Below the pieces are notes generated by a model. That model did no database searches, was not told where the DNA came from, and saw only the letters and a list, made by a program, of their open reading frames with translations. This document shows positions 21,936-33,030 of a stretch of 64,000 bases of DNA, piece after piece. Origin of the DNA: Fennellomyces sp. T-0311 (lineage: Eukaryota; Mucoromycota; Mucoromycetes; Mucorales; Lichtheimiaceae); contig JALLLT010000051.1 in NCBI GenBank assembly GCA_025266875.1, positions 62,001 through 126,000 of the forward strand, written 5' to 3'. The position numbers and the translations under genes were made by a program. Positions within the stretch are counted from its first letter, which is position 1. Every line of letters starts with the position of its first letter.

Positions 21936-22022
21936 GTGTAACCCCTGCTTTTTCCTCAACCTCGCTTTTTCCTCGCTTTTGAGCATTCCATTTACTGCGG
22001 AAAAAAACGGGGGTTCACTGTA

Positions 22023-22326
22023 ACTAAGGAAAAGCATGTAACCATGGAAGATAGTGTATGTCGAGAATACGACACGTATGTTGAATCATCACTTTAAATA
22101 ATAAAAGCTTATTCTCGAGGGGTTGGATCATTGACATGGTTGTAAGGCACATGAACTGCTGTGGTAACCAGGGTTATGTGGGTTTCACTAAGATAGGCAA
22201 GGTTATTACGATGAACGCACGTCAAGACAGGGATGTGGCTGTAGATGGAAAATTAAAGTAACCTGCTGTCAATAAGCAAACAAGGGTAAATGATGCATAA
22301 GCCATAATCATGTTGTGTATACAACA
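22023..22326 (+). repeat. Right part of the interrupted LTR
   Basis: From GTATGTTGAATCATCAC (about 22076) to ATACAACA at 22326 the sequence matches the solo LTRs at 36049-36365 and 38817-39133 almost base for base. The first 50 bp belong to the longer LTR variant. A LINE 3' fragment follows immediately. The bases outside the two LTR ends (GGAGA and CATTG) do not form a target duplication. Confidence 0.6.
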
Positions 22327-22950
22327 CATTGGCTTCCCTCATACCCACTGAAGGATTGCAAATGCGGTGCTATTGAAGCCCTCAGAGAGCACTACGCCAC
22401 CTGTCCATTGCTTCACGCAGAGTGCCAAGAACTGCTCTAAGCATTTGGACCAGTCCCTGACCAGCAACACGGTGCATAGGTCAATGACCATATCTTAAAC
22501 AACATTCCGCGTTCAAATAATGGGCTGGCCCAAGGCACATAAAAGAAAGCATGGCTAGCATTCTTACAGGTCCTCCGCAATATCGATAAGCTGAGTCACA
22601 AAGACGAGCAGTATGATGATGATGAACCGGCACCGGAAGAAGCTCTCTAAGGCAGATCATCCGCACCTACAAGAACCCCACTTAGTGTGGTTTCCCGATA
22701 TCAACAAGTCTACCTCTCTGGCACTTGCCTACACTGCTTTTTTTCTCTTCTCTTCATTCTATACCTATCCGCAACTTTTCAATACAGGTCTGTTTTTTTC
22801 CCAACAAGGGTTTTTCAGACATGGCATCTGGTCTATGTTATTATGTCTATACATTTGTACCGCAAGGAAGCGTCCATATACCTATAGGAGCAGGTTAATA
22901 AGTTGTCAAACTAAACCTCATACCTTTTCAACTAAGCGAGTCTATGTACG
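22327..22950 (+). pseudogene. LINE 3' fragment, copy B
   Basis: This matches the 3' end of the LINE at 39640-40250, including the stretch coding for the C-terminal Cys/His motif (DCKCGAIEALREHYATC), an acidic end encoded by GATGATGATGAACC, and part of the 3' non-coding tail. Differences include point changes and small indels. Only the 3' end survives, as is typical for 5'-truncated or disrupted LINE copies. Confidence 0.7.
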
Positions 22951-23749
22951 AAATGTATTGCATAAAGCAGTGAATTAACGCTTACATCGCTGAGACATCT
23001 CTATACAAATCTACATGGTTAGCATTATCTGTTAATACTAGCTTCAAGTATCCTACATAGAATGAGATTATTGAAGATTATGACATTTGGTTTATGGTAC
23101 TATGTATAATCGAGTTATCATGCTACTACGTATTTAGGAAAGTAACAGTGCAAAGCTTGGTAAGTTATCTTTCATATTTTGCCAATGTAAATTATAACAG
23201 ATTTAACTCTGGATATAGACATACTGTACATGCAACATAGTTCTAGTTAAAGCTTATACTTTGATTGACGAATACTTCGTTGACTATCTTATATCCGTTT
23301 ACATGTTACTCGGTAACTTTATTAGACAATTGCGTTATTTACATCTAGTATCTACGATTTTCATATATATATATGGATCCACTGTCGCTTTAAAACGTTT
23401 GTGAGGTACATTTGGAATTTTGAGATTTAATGATTGTTAAAGAGACCGAATACCTTTAGGAGCAGGTCTATTACCTTTCTAATAAATTATAACTTTTGAA
23501 CTAATAAATGTTAAAAGTGATAGTTCTTCCAGCATACGCAACAGCAGAAGATTTAAGCATCAGAGGACATAAAGTCATTAAATGAACGTGATGCCTTTGC
23601 ATCAGTAATAATGACATAAAAGATAGAAATGGTGAACGCAAGTCTGTGCGCGTTTGTTTGTTGCTATTTGTGGTGTATGACTATACATTCTCTGATAATG
23701 TAGAGCTTCTTTACAGCGGGTTTGAGTGTGCTGGCTGCAAAAAAATGCA
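22951..23749. other. AT-rich non-coding stretch
   Basis: No gene, terminal repeat or sizeable open frame with recognisable content was seen. Confidence 0.45.
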
Positions 23750-23835
23750 TCTACGTAGCCAGGATTGAACCTACGGCGAGCGGCAAAAAAAAAGTATAGC
23801 CCGACGCTCTTCACGATGAGCAAAACCCAATGCGC
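23750..23835 (-). other. tRNA-like or tRNA-derived SINE relic
   Basis: On the minus strand GCTC-ATCGTGAA-GAGC can form a D-arm, and GGTTCAATCC matches a pol III B box. A run of seven T follows about 20 bp later. No matching acceptor stem can be paired and a T9 run sits where the anticodon region should be, so this is not a functional tRNA as read. A decayed tRNA or SINE head is the best explanation. Confidence 0.25.
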
Positions 23836-25109
23836 TTTGTGGTCGCTGAAAAATTGAGATCCGAAGTGTAGCAGCAGCAACAGCAATTTTTTTTCACAGT
23901 CACTTAAACAGCAAGGGTGGTAAACACACCTGAGCCGCTGCTTCTTTTAGTCCAGCAAATCTATTTCACAATGGAGTAGAACATCAAGCTTTGCGCCCTT
24001 GTTATTTCATAATGGCATTTATCATCATTAGAGTTAAGCAAATGCAATAGTAAGTCTATCATTAGCTCCATTGCTTTTACAACAGTAATAACTTGCTCAT
24101 TTTAGATGATCCATTATCTTTCCCCCTTTTCATCTGAAGGTTTTTTTTTACTTGTGCTTCAAGAATATACTTCCTTCGTCTCTGTATTACTCAATTGCTT
24201 TATGGCTGCTCTGATTCATCGCCATTCTGACACGATGCTCTGGTATTCTCATGGTGGCCTTGTATTTGCTGCAACGCTCCTCTTTTGTCCTCATTGGTAC
24301 CTTCAAGACGTGGTCGCTGCTATATTTAAAGTTTCCGTTAAAGGTGATGTGTTCCACCACACCACTTGGGTGCTATTTATGCCAATACCATCCTACGGGT
24401 TACCAAGAAGGTTTATCTTGAAGAAGATATATCGACGAACTACATTGTTGTTGTTCAGGCTCTTGCTGGTCCATACTGAAGATATATGCTGATCTACTGC
24501 TTGATACTGTGATGCTTTGACCCTTGGCAATTGACTGAAGAAGTATGGCGATGCTTTGACTCTGGCTGGCTCATGATAAACAAATGTCGATCAATTGCAA
24601 TGGTGAAAGCGTTACTTCTGTTTAGTTAAGGAACAAATGGGGAGTAAGCGTTGTGTCGCAATTCGCAATGTGTTATATATAATGGATCAGGTAGTGTATT
24701 ACCACACAAGGTAAGGAATGTATTGGCGAGTCTAGTTCATACATTGGTGTTTGTTTTATCTTGCTGAATAAACCTGCGTTCTCATGATTTGTTATCTATA
24801 CATATTCACATATTTTCGTCTATTCTTTATCGTCGCCTTGTATGGCATGATAAGGGATGTGGTAAAGCACTGTATGTACTAGTACTATCTATAAGTGTGC
24901 AATTGTGGTTCATAACTGCGGTATAAATGGACATAATCATATTTCAACAACGTAAACATATTATCGTTTGCTTCCACATACAGTGCTACACTTGTTTTTG
25001 CAGTGTGTGCATGTTTTCTCGAAAAATTAAGTAAAGTGGACTTTGCAAGTACCCTCCTTTTGCCGAAAATGGCAACCCTCGTAGCACACCGATGCGGCTT
25101 TCCAAATAA
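23836..25109. other. Non-coding stretch without recognised features
   Basis: The longest open frame (24106-24492) is hydrophobic but has no recognisable domain and lies in low-complexity sequence. At 25060-25110 there is a short match to 13308-13355. Otherwise nothing was seen. Confidence 0.4.
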
Positions 25110-25467
25110 ATAAAAAAAACAGGAACAAAGGCGAGCTTTTGAGGATGATAATAACTAGTATATGAAGTAAGATTGGTATCGTTATACTCGCCTCATCGTC
25201 CGCTACATACATGTGCCTAAAAGTGGGAAACGATGACCCAAAAATCTTGGGTCTATTTTGACCAAAAAATGGCCAAAAGGCAAGGCTATACACTGGCGAT
25301 TTTGTTGATTTTCGACCGTTTTTGACCTTTTTACCCAACCTCTTTCAGCTCGACGAAAAAAAATCGTACAACATATCGGCTGGTATCTATCTACTGTGGG
25401 AGGGCCCCTTGACAACATACTGAACGCTCATAGCCCGCAAAATTTTTTTGGCGCACCATCTCTGGAG
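25110..25467 (-). repeat. 359-bp dispersed repeat, copy 2 (inverted)
   Basis: This is the reverse complement of 9072-9430 at about 99% identity. Similarity ends abruptly on both sides: before GGAACAAAGG, at an A-rich run, and after CTGGAG. The two copies are 16 kb apart and bracket the Crypton, the pogo/PIF nest and the LINE fragment. Confidence 0.75.
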
Positions 25468-26082
25468 TTCGAGTTTGTATGCGCATGTCTTAATTATATT
25501 GTATGTACTGTCCGCTCATTATCCGAAGCCCTTTTTCATTTTTTCAACAGTAAAACCATGTTAAAAAATACATTTATATTGATGTAATCGATATTACTAT
25601 AGTTTTTCGTACGTTGCAACGTACTTAAGTTGAAATATTTTCGATTAACAGATCAGTCAACAAACTTCTGTGTTTAGAGATCTTTCGTATTACTTAAAAC
25701 AGTAGCCTCGCACACCAGGTGCTCTGAAGCATTAAAAATAGTAATTTAGAACTTGTCATGCTTTGATATACAATAGATAGTCGCGTAGAGCTTGCAATAT
25801 GATTGTCTCAATCTCATATACCTTCCAAAAAACCTACCATGTGGATTTGAGAACTTGATAGTCATCTTAACTATAAGTATGCAATTGTTACATTCCTACG
25901 ACGTAAATCAGTGCGTTAGTAGTACCTCCCCCCTCCCTTATAACTTGCAATTTTAAAAGCATTCGGGTTATATCTTGCTTCTACAGCCACAAGAGCCCCA
26001 CTGGAGTTCACTCCTATCTTAATAACCATATTTAGCAGCGGTAAAATATCCCATTCAAAGAAAAGAAAAAAGAGATGAGAGT
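25468..26082. other. Non-coding spacer
   Basis: AT-rich, with no recognised gene or repeat. It contains the 3' flank of the KDZ gene. Confidence 0.4.
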
Positions 26083-29002
26083 TTACTCGGCATCTTCTTG
26101 GAAGAGCCTTTCGAAATGTTTGTCGTTGGCTTCTAGTTCTTCGTCCGATTCAGCTACTAGAGCCTCTTCGTCTTCATCATCTTCATCTTCATCACTATTC
26201 TCGCCGTCTTCGTCCTCCTCCTTCTCCTTCGCCTTCTCGTTGCCGTCGTCATCGTCGTCGCTGTTGCCATCAACGGCATCTTCGGGCTCGTCAATGGCGG
26301 GCGAGTTAACCACACCAGAGATCTGGAGTAGCCTCTCCAGGTGCACCTTTTGCTGGCGACGGGCATTTTTCAGCTTTTGCTTATATAGCGCAAGCTTCCC
26401 GCGGTTCTCCATCGACGACACCGAAAGTCCCTCGATCACTTTCTTCAACGATCGGATGACGTGTCTGTGATAACGAAGAACAGACATTGCTTCATCCTAA
26501 AATGCTGTCAGTGATATATAACATACCAAACATTGATCGAATATAACTTTGAGCATACCTTAAGCATATCGATTTCTTCTAATGCTCTCATTTTACCATG
26601 ATAGGCATCGAAGGGGTATACTCTGTTGTTAGACAACAGAAGGTCGGCACGCTGCCTGAAGACACTATTGGCGGCCACCAGCTGTGTCGCAGTCAGGTTC
26701 AGTGGTTCATGGCCTGTATACTAATTAATATTGTCCTGCCAGTTATTCTGCATTTTTACCAATTATCGAGCGGTTGCTCACAGCAACGTTGTAAGCATTG
26801 AGTTGCTTTTTGATTCGTTGAAGGCCGTATTCTTCTGCGCCGACAGGTTTTGCGTGCGGTTGTGGCCTATATATAAATATCGAGTAAGCATGATCTGAAT
26901 CACCATAACTATTACTAGACGATGTACCGTTGCCTTGTTGCCTAAACGCCTCGGTTGTGATATCATAGATACCAACCACGGCAACAAGCTTATTCCACGC
27001 ATGCGTGACAACGACCGCAGCAGAGTTGCCTGCGCCCCTAGGCTCTATAACGACCTTTCGGACGTACTTCTCCCATTCCACTGCTAGCTCTTCCAAGTTG
27101 AATCCAACAAGAGCAGTGTCTGCGTCGCTTTGGACTTGGAGTGCGCGCTTGTACTTTCGCAAGAGAGTGTGTGCTATCATTAAGATATTTAGTAGTTTCA
27201 TTTGTTTAGCTGTAAGTAGACGTACCAATACTCTCAACCTTCTGGCGAGAAAAGGTCTTCAGTGCAACCGTCAAAGTAAGACGCCTGTTGAGAGGCGTCA
27301 TGTATCTTGTCATCGATACAAAACCGTTGAGGTAAGACCAAAGTCTTTCCAACCACTCACCGTCCTTTAGGCCATAGTCAATCGTCAGGCGAGGGTGGTA
27401 CTTGACCTGGCAATCTGGAGTGTGCCCCGTGATGTGGAAGATGCCCACAGCAATCGGTGCGTCATTGATTGCTTGCAGGCATGGCGTGTTCTGATGGTAC
27501 ATAACTTAATATATTCTGTAATACAAAAAAAATGAACGAACAAACGAACCTGCACGGCTGGACCAATCTTGCATCCGACATCATACATAATGCGGATGCG
27601 TTCATCATACAGCGGATGCTGCACAACTTTGGCAAGGGTGCTGAGCACGTACTCGAACCTGAATAATATAGTCAGTACTAGAATGTAAGGACTGCTGTAT
27701 TAGATGTACTTTTCGCCGCGGGTCTTCATGTCCAGGAACGCAAGGGGAAAACCGTGATCGCAGGTGATGCCAAAGACACCGGTTTCATCAACACCGGTCA
27801 AGCGGCCCCCTTGCTTCTCTAGCGCATTCCATGATCCGCAGCCGCTCTTCGATGACTAAAAGAAATGTAAGTTATCGTAGCAGCTAATATTATAAAGTGT
27901 AGAGCCGAAATACTTACGTTAGCGCTGTGTGGTACTGTTGTATCAGTCCAAAGACTATCTACCACGTCTGCACCCTCGAATACCACACCTGGCGGGTCCT
28001 GCGCACGCTTAAAGTGACGCAACTGGAAGTTGCCGTCAGCAGCGATGCCCTTCCGCCCTTGCTATAACAATCGATATCCCTCAATATCCATTCCACCAAT
28101 AGAGCGCTTAATATGCTTACCAGAAACACGCATCCGGGGCAAACGTCGTCAACCTGGCACTCACAACGAAGTATTTTCTCCACATTGAGCATCATCCTCT
28201 CGTAAAAAGGCAATGCTTCTGAAAGGCGGGCCTTTAAGGAAGCAGGTACCTAAAGATTGCGTAAGCGACGCTAGATTAAAGTATACTCAAAGAACCTTTT
28301 GGTGGAAGTGCGCTTCAAAATATGTGACCACGCTGTGCATGGACAGGTGGCACAGAAAACGCAAATTGTGAATGCTGCGCATCACATCCAAATGGATTGC
28401 GATGTCAGGGACAGTGGGGGTGAGTGGGAAGAGGTGACGACGTAGCAAGCGTAGTGGCAGAGGTGAGTGAGACTTGCAGTACTCAAACTCAAATTCCTTG
28501 ATCACTATTAGTTGTGCACTGACGTTAGCACTGTATTGTTTACACCCTAATCCCCTTCCAATATCCGTAATTTACCACACATGAAAATACATGTCACCGT
28601 CTTGGACTTTTTCTCGCATGAGCAGGGCTCATCACCAATAACGTTCGTTATTGGTTCCATGGCTTCAAGCCTTGGTTCCTGGAACCCAATGCCTTCGAAA
28701 TAAGCCTTGGGCAGTTTTTCGAGTAACATGCCTCAGGTGGCACTGCGATCGTGGGCTTTCGAAGTATTCGAGCCCTTTTCCCTGTGCGCTTTCTCGTTCT
28801 TGCGGCGCAGGTACACATTGTGCATGGGTCGACGAGATTCCGCAATGGTCATCAAAATTTCCAAGGGGCGGGAGATCCTCGCATTGCTCTCAATTATAGA
28901 TAATCTCGGGACTTTACGGATCTGAGCGTTTCCTCTCTTGTTGAGGGGACCTGTTGACGCCTTTAGTGCCTTTGGTTTAGGGGTTTTACGACTGGGAGAC
29001 AT
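26083..29002 (-). pseudogene. KDZ (Kyakuja-Dileera-Zisupton) transposase, one premature stop
   Basis: A multi-exon gene read from Met 29002. The N-terminus is basic; a CxC-type cysteine cluster (CSCEKKSKTVTCIFMC) lies near 28600, and a further cluster CECQVDDVCPGC near 28150. Core motifs follow: AADGNFQLRHFKRA (Asp), IMYDVGCKIG (Asp), FHITGHTPDCQVKYHPRL and DGEWLERLWSYLN (Glu), the hallmark of KDZ transposases. A coiled C-terminus ends in a long acidic tail at 26083. Introns of 50-80 bp with standard borders separate the exons and the frame holds throughout, except for one in-frame TGA at 28733-28735 between HDRSAT and GMLLEKL. No element ends were found. Apart from that stop the gene looks whole. 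Confidence 0.82.
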
Positions 29003-29166
29003 TTAGAATATTGAAGGTAAACAAACGAGAATTTAGAGTTTCGAAGGAAACAAAACGAGAGCGCCTTATTAGGAATGGCCCTGACAGAAAACATCTAGCA
29101 TCAAGGTCCGACAGGTTTTTATTCTGTTGCGAGCAGTTATTGTTGCAGGAAAACTACCCGACAACA

Positions 29167-29688
29167 AGAATTTTTTGAACGTGAAATTAAGGCGGAGGCC
29201 AACGTGCTACTAGGTGAGAAGAAGTATAGGGAGTGTGATATTCATATGGACGGTGCAAAATACCATTTCCGTAAGATCAACCTATTGCCCACTTTGCAAG
29301 CAAATTCGACAGAAATTCAGGATTGGTATCGTGACAACCGAGTTGCACTACCAACGCCTAATGCAAACAATCGCATAACCAGAGCAATGATGCTCGAAAA
29401 GCTCAAGAGTATACGTGATGAGTACCCACCCAACTACGCCATGTACAACATCGCAAACAAGTATGGTCATAGAGTTATGAAGACACCACCATACCACTGC
29501 TAGCTTCAACCAATTGAAGGGCTCTGGGGAATCGCCAAGCAGCAAGTGGCTTATAGCCCAGACCTCGAGAACAATGAAGTAGAGCTTGCACATCCACTGT
29601 ACAAGCTTTTTGCACAAGTTGAGGATCGTAGCCTCCTTTCCCTCTGGCAAAAGACAGTGTAGAAGTGTGAAGAGTATAACGAAGAATA
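29167..29688 (+). pseudogene. Tc1/mariner-type DDE transposase, C-terminal fragment
   Basis: The frame reads DIHMDGAKYHFRKINLLPTL, then after a linker KTPPYHC-stop-LQPIEGLWGIAKQQ. MDGAKYH and the YHxELQPIEGLWGIAK block match the second Asp and final Glu regions of fungal Tc1/mariner-like DDE transposases. A TAG at 29501-29503 sits where a Glu or similar codon is expected, and a second TAG follows near the end before TAA 29688. The N-terminal DNA-binding domains and the first Asp are missing upstream. It is a dead fragment 165 bp beyond the KDZ start. Confidence 0.7.
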
Positions 29689-30411
29689 ATTTTTAGGTTG
29701 GTTCCCCATCTCCGAAATTTTTCAGAAAAAACGAAAATTAATCTTTTCATTTTATATATAGAGAACTATACTTTCTTTGCACTTATTGAAACATACAATT
29801 AGATATATAAAATATTTATACAGTAGCTTACAATATCATTTTTATTTCATTTGAAACAGACGCATATTGGCAGAGAAATCATGATTTTTCATTTCGTTGC
29901 ATCTTTTCTGATTTGATGTTATTACCAAATACTTTTGCAAAAAAATGTATTTTAAAAAAGTTATGGGACTTCAAAGTAAGCTTAAATTTGTGTCGGTTAT
30001 AAAAGGAATGCACCATAGGTCATACGAATTAATTAACAGGTGTCAGATGCTGATATAACTATATTCTTACTTACATAATACAATTTGGTTAAAGTAGTCC
30101 ACAACGAAAAGCGATTCAGATGAAGAATACAACGTTTAAGGCAGATTATATCAGTAGCAAATATAATATACTAGCAGCAGAAATGTAAAGTTAGGACTTC
30201 TAAACTTGGGAATAATCAGGAAAGTTGAATATAGAGCGCGTTCGTATAACCAAAAAAATCGATTTTTTACCATTTTAAATGGCGAAAATTAATTCTGGGC
30301 GAAATCAATTTTTTTGTGGCGTTCAGGACGCTATTTCAAAAGTGATTATGAGAGCCAAAATTTGATTTTTTGAGAATCAGCTCAGACCTGCTTTTTTTGT
30401 GAAAATCAATT
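29689..30411. other. AT-rich spacer including a hAT-like MITE end
   Basis: From about 30233 the sequence AGAGCGCGTTCGTATA begins an AT-rich segment resembling, in inverted orientation, the small element at 35922-36027. It is interrupted at 30420 by the hAT derivative. The first 500 bp hold nothing recognisable. Confidence 0.4.
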
Positions 30412-30419
30412 CTATGCAC

Positions 30420-31857
30420 TAGGGCTCTAAACGGGCCATGCCCGACGGGCATCGGGCCAGTTCAGCCGGGCCACACCTGTGGCCCGTGGCCCGTCAGGCC
30501 CAACGAAACGGGCCATGTCTTTTGCCCGAACCCGAAATTACAAGAGCCCAAATTAAAGTGGCCCGCCCGATGAAATCTACAATGTAAACGATCTTAATGC
30601 AGCAATGACTAATGTAGAAGTGAAATGGGGTTCTGCCTTGTGTTATCGTATATAAGGTTTGGGCAAAAGTCATCTTTATTGTATTAGATCATGTAATCGC
30701 TATCTTGCACACACTTTTTTGAAACAGCAGAACTTCTGCAAGCAACAAAGGAAGACCAAGAAGTACAAAAAGCCAAAGCGACACAGTGAGACAAACCAGC
30801 AATTCGACATCGCAAATGGCGTAGGAATGCATCCTGCTTTGCATTTTTTCAGCAACGTTTTTTCTCTCGATGCCCGTCAAATGGAATTCAGGTCGACCAT
30901 ATTGCTTCAGAACGAATTTTTAATCACCACATACAGTACTACTCGACCATATTTATTTTCCATACAACTGAATTTTACCATATGACTCAGCTTTGTTTTA
31001 CCGGCACTCCATTCCATTTCGACATTGTGCATCCCAATCAAAAAAGGGTGGCTGCGTACATACTGTAATGGTGCATACACAGCCACCCTTATTGTTTTTC
31101 AAATAGGTACACTTTTTCAAGCGCACTACTCAAGATGAAGAAGGATGCTTGTCGTAGCTCTTTTTTCTTTATCCAATGGTTTTCTGCGAAGCACCACCTT
31201 TAGTAAGCCAAAGGTTGGTTTTTTTCGGTAATAAAGCGTCTGTATGGTCGAGACACTTTTCAATCACTATTGTTATCCTTTTTTTTCGTGTAATAAAGCT
31301 ATCATTATACTGATCCACTTTATCTTCGCGTTCTACTTCTGCTTACACAATGCCAGCTGGAAATTATCTTTGCTTGAACACATAGCCCTTTCACACTAAT
31401 ACCGGTCCTATCCAAGTTCTAAGACATTTGCGGATTAGCGTGCTGCAGGCAGTTTGAATAGTGCTAATTGACGTAGCAGCCTTTCATTGTCGCAACTTGG
31501 CCCATCAACACCAATCATTGTGTAACCGGATCATTGTAGAAACTGCTCAACCTTTTGACAAATCTTTCCATATTAAAGATGTATACTTAGTTGATTAATC
31601 TTTATTTGCAATACACGGTTTTGATAGAATCAAATTACATATATAACAAGGGCCATTTAGATGGACGTTTCATAAAGAAAATACATATGCTTCACATTCG
31701 GGCACTCGGTCGGGCCAGTGGCCCGACGGGCGGGCTGCTATATAGGACCGTGCCCGTTCGGGCACCCACCTTCATACAGCTTTCCTGGCCCGATGCCCGA
31801 AAATGCCGGGCCAAAACGGGCGGTCCACGGGCCTGCCCGCCCGTATTTAGAGCCCTA
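30420..31857. mobile_element. Non-autonomous hAT element with 8-bp target duplication
   Basis: The ends TAGGGCTCTAAACGGGC and GCCCGTATTTAGAGCCCTA are inverted repeats. CTATGCAC is duplicated exactly at 30412-30419 and 31858-31865, the 8-bp signature of hAT elements. Subterminal regions are packed with GGGCC/GGCCC-type motifs, which often bind hAT transposases. The 1,438-bp body has no transposase domain (longest frame 108 codons, unrecognised), so it depends on a transposase elsewhere. Confidence 0.9.
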
Positions 31858-31925
31858 CTATGCACATTTTCCCACATTCAGCAACCCATAAAAAATTATG
31901 CATGTCCACTCTAAAATTTACGATA

Positions 31926-32035
31926 GGGGGTTTCAGAGTTGAAAATCTGGTTGCATATGCAAAAAATTTACATAAACTATTCATTTCCCGATGGCCAATA
32001 AGATTTTATGTCATTTTTTCAACTCTGAAACCCCC
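31926..32035. mobile_element. 110-bp palindromic MITE, copy 1
   Basis: The ends GGGGGTTTCAGAGTTGAAAA and its inverted copy match essentially perfectly. The interior contains GCATATGCAAAAAATTT and CCAATAAGATTTTATGTCA. No convincing target duplication was found, so the superfamily is uncertain. Confidence 0.75.
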
Positions 32036-32617
32036 ATGCATAAACTTGCCATAAACTAGACATAAAAAAAAGCGCTGTTTACAAAATGATTACACAAACT
32101 TTTTTCTTCTTCTTTAGAAGCAGTTTATTGTGTAGAAGGCATGGGCAGCTTATTTACACGTTCTTTTAATAACTCGCATTTCAAGTGAAGCAATGATAGA
32201 AGGATATGTCACAACTGTATGAAGCAAGCACACAAATTATTTGTCATTTATATAGCTGTGTAAAAGGTTATCACATCTTATTTTCAAAGCCTATGTTACT
32301 CTCAGTTGTTCACAGATTCTGTTGGCTGCAACGCGATGACAATCCTGAGTCACTTGCTTCTATTCTATGTGAGGACTCATCAACACAATGTCAGTTCAAT
32401 ATATCATGAGTCATGCCTTCTTCATTGGGCCAGATTTTTCCATCAGCATGATCCACTTTGCACTCTACGATCCTGTTGGCTTGATGACCACACTGACCTT
32501 GAGTCACCTCTGACTTCCACCTGTGATATCCCATTACTGCTCGTATTATATTGGATGAGTCATTCTCAGTTTGTCCACTCGGTAGTACGAAATGTCCGCT
32601 TGTGATACCATTGACTT

Positions 32618-32781
32618 TATGTCAACTTTTGCATATGCAAAAAATTTTTTATGTCATTTTCCAGGCGACATAAAAAATTTTGCATATGCAAAAAGTTTGC
32701 ATAAACTTTCAGCCAATCAGATTTTATGTCAAAAATTTTATGCTTTGCATATGCAACCTCATTTTCAACTCTGAAACCCCC
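32618..32781. mobile_element. MITE copy 2 of the same family, longer
   Basis: The right end TTTTCAACTCTGAAACCCCC and the internal GCATATGCAA, CCAATCAGATTTTATGTCA blocks match copy 1. The left G-run terminus is missing, and the internal part is expanded by additional GCATATGCAAAA inverted units. It is likely a rearranged or truncated copy. Confidence 0.6.
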
Positions 32782-33030
32782 TGATATATCTTTAAACAAA
32801 AAGCTTATATGTTACCACTACCATGAAAGCATGTGCAAAAGTGGAAAACACTTATCGCTTTATATATATGTTCTATCAAGAATTATAAAAACAAAGAAAT
32901 GGACCTTTTCATTTGAAAGGTTTTCATATTGAGTACGTAAGCAGGAATAAGCTGGGATCATTAATATGCACAGTAAATCTGTGTAAAGCTTCTTCTTTCT
33001 CATACTTTTTCTTACATTTTATTTTTTATT

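Larger units (their letters stand above)
15395..22020 (-). mobile_element. Autonomous pogo/Tigger element with TA target duplication
   Basis: The ends CAGTGAACCCCCG and CGGGGGTTCACTG are perfect inverted repeats, each flanked by TA (15393-15394, 21021+1000 = 22021-22022). Subterminal blocks of GCTTTTTCCTC are repeated at both ends. The total is 6,626 bp, of which 3,545 bp is a PIF/Harbinger insertion with its duplicated AAT, leaving a native element of about 3.08 kb. It encodes one transposase on the minus strand. About 1.1 kb between the transposase start and the right end (20934-21930) shows no further gene. Confidence 0.85.

Noticed and set aside
23602..23886. Minus-strand frame of 94 codons
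   Set aside because: It overlaps the tRNA-like relic; the frame is accidental.
24106..24492. 128-codon hydrophobic frame
   Set aside because: No recognisable domain, no splice or neighbour context, composition like surrounding spacer.
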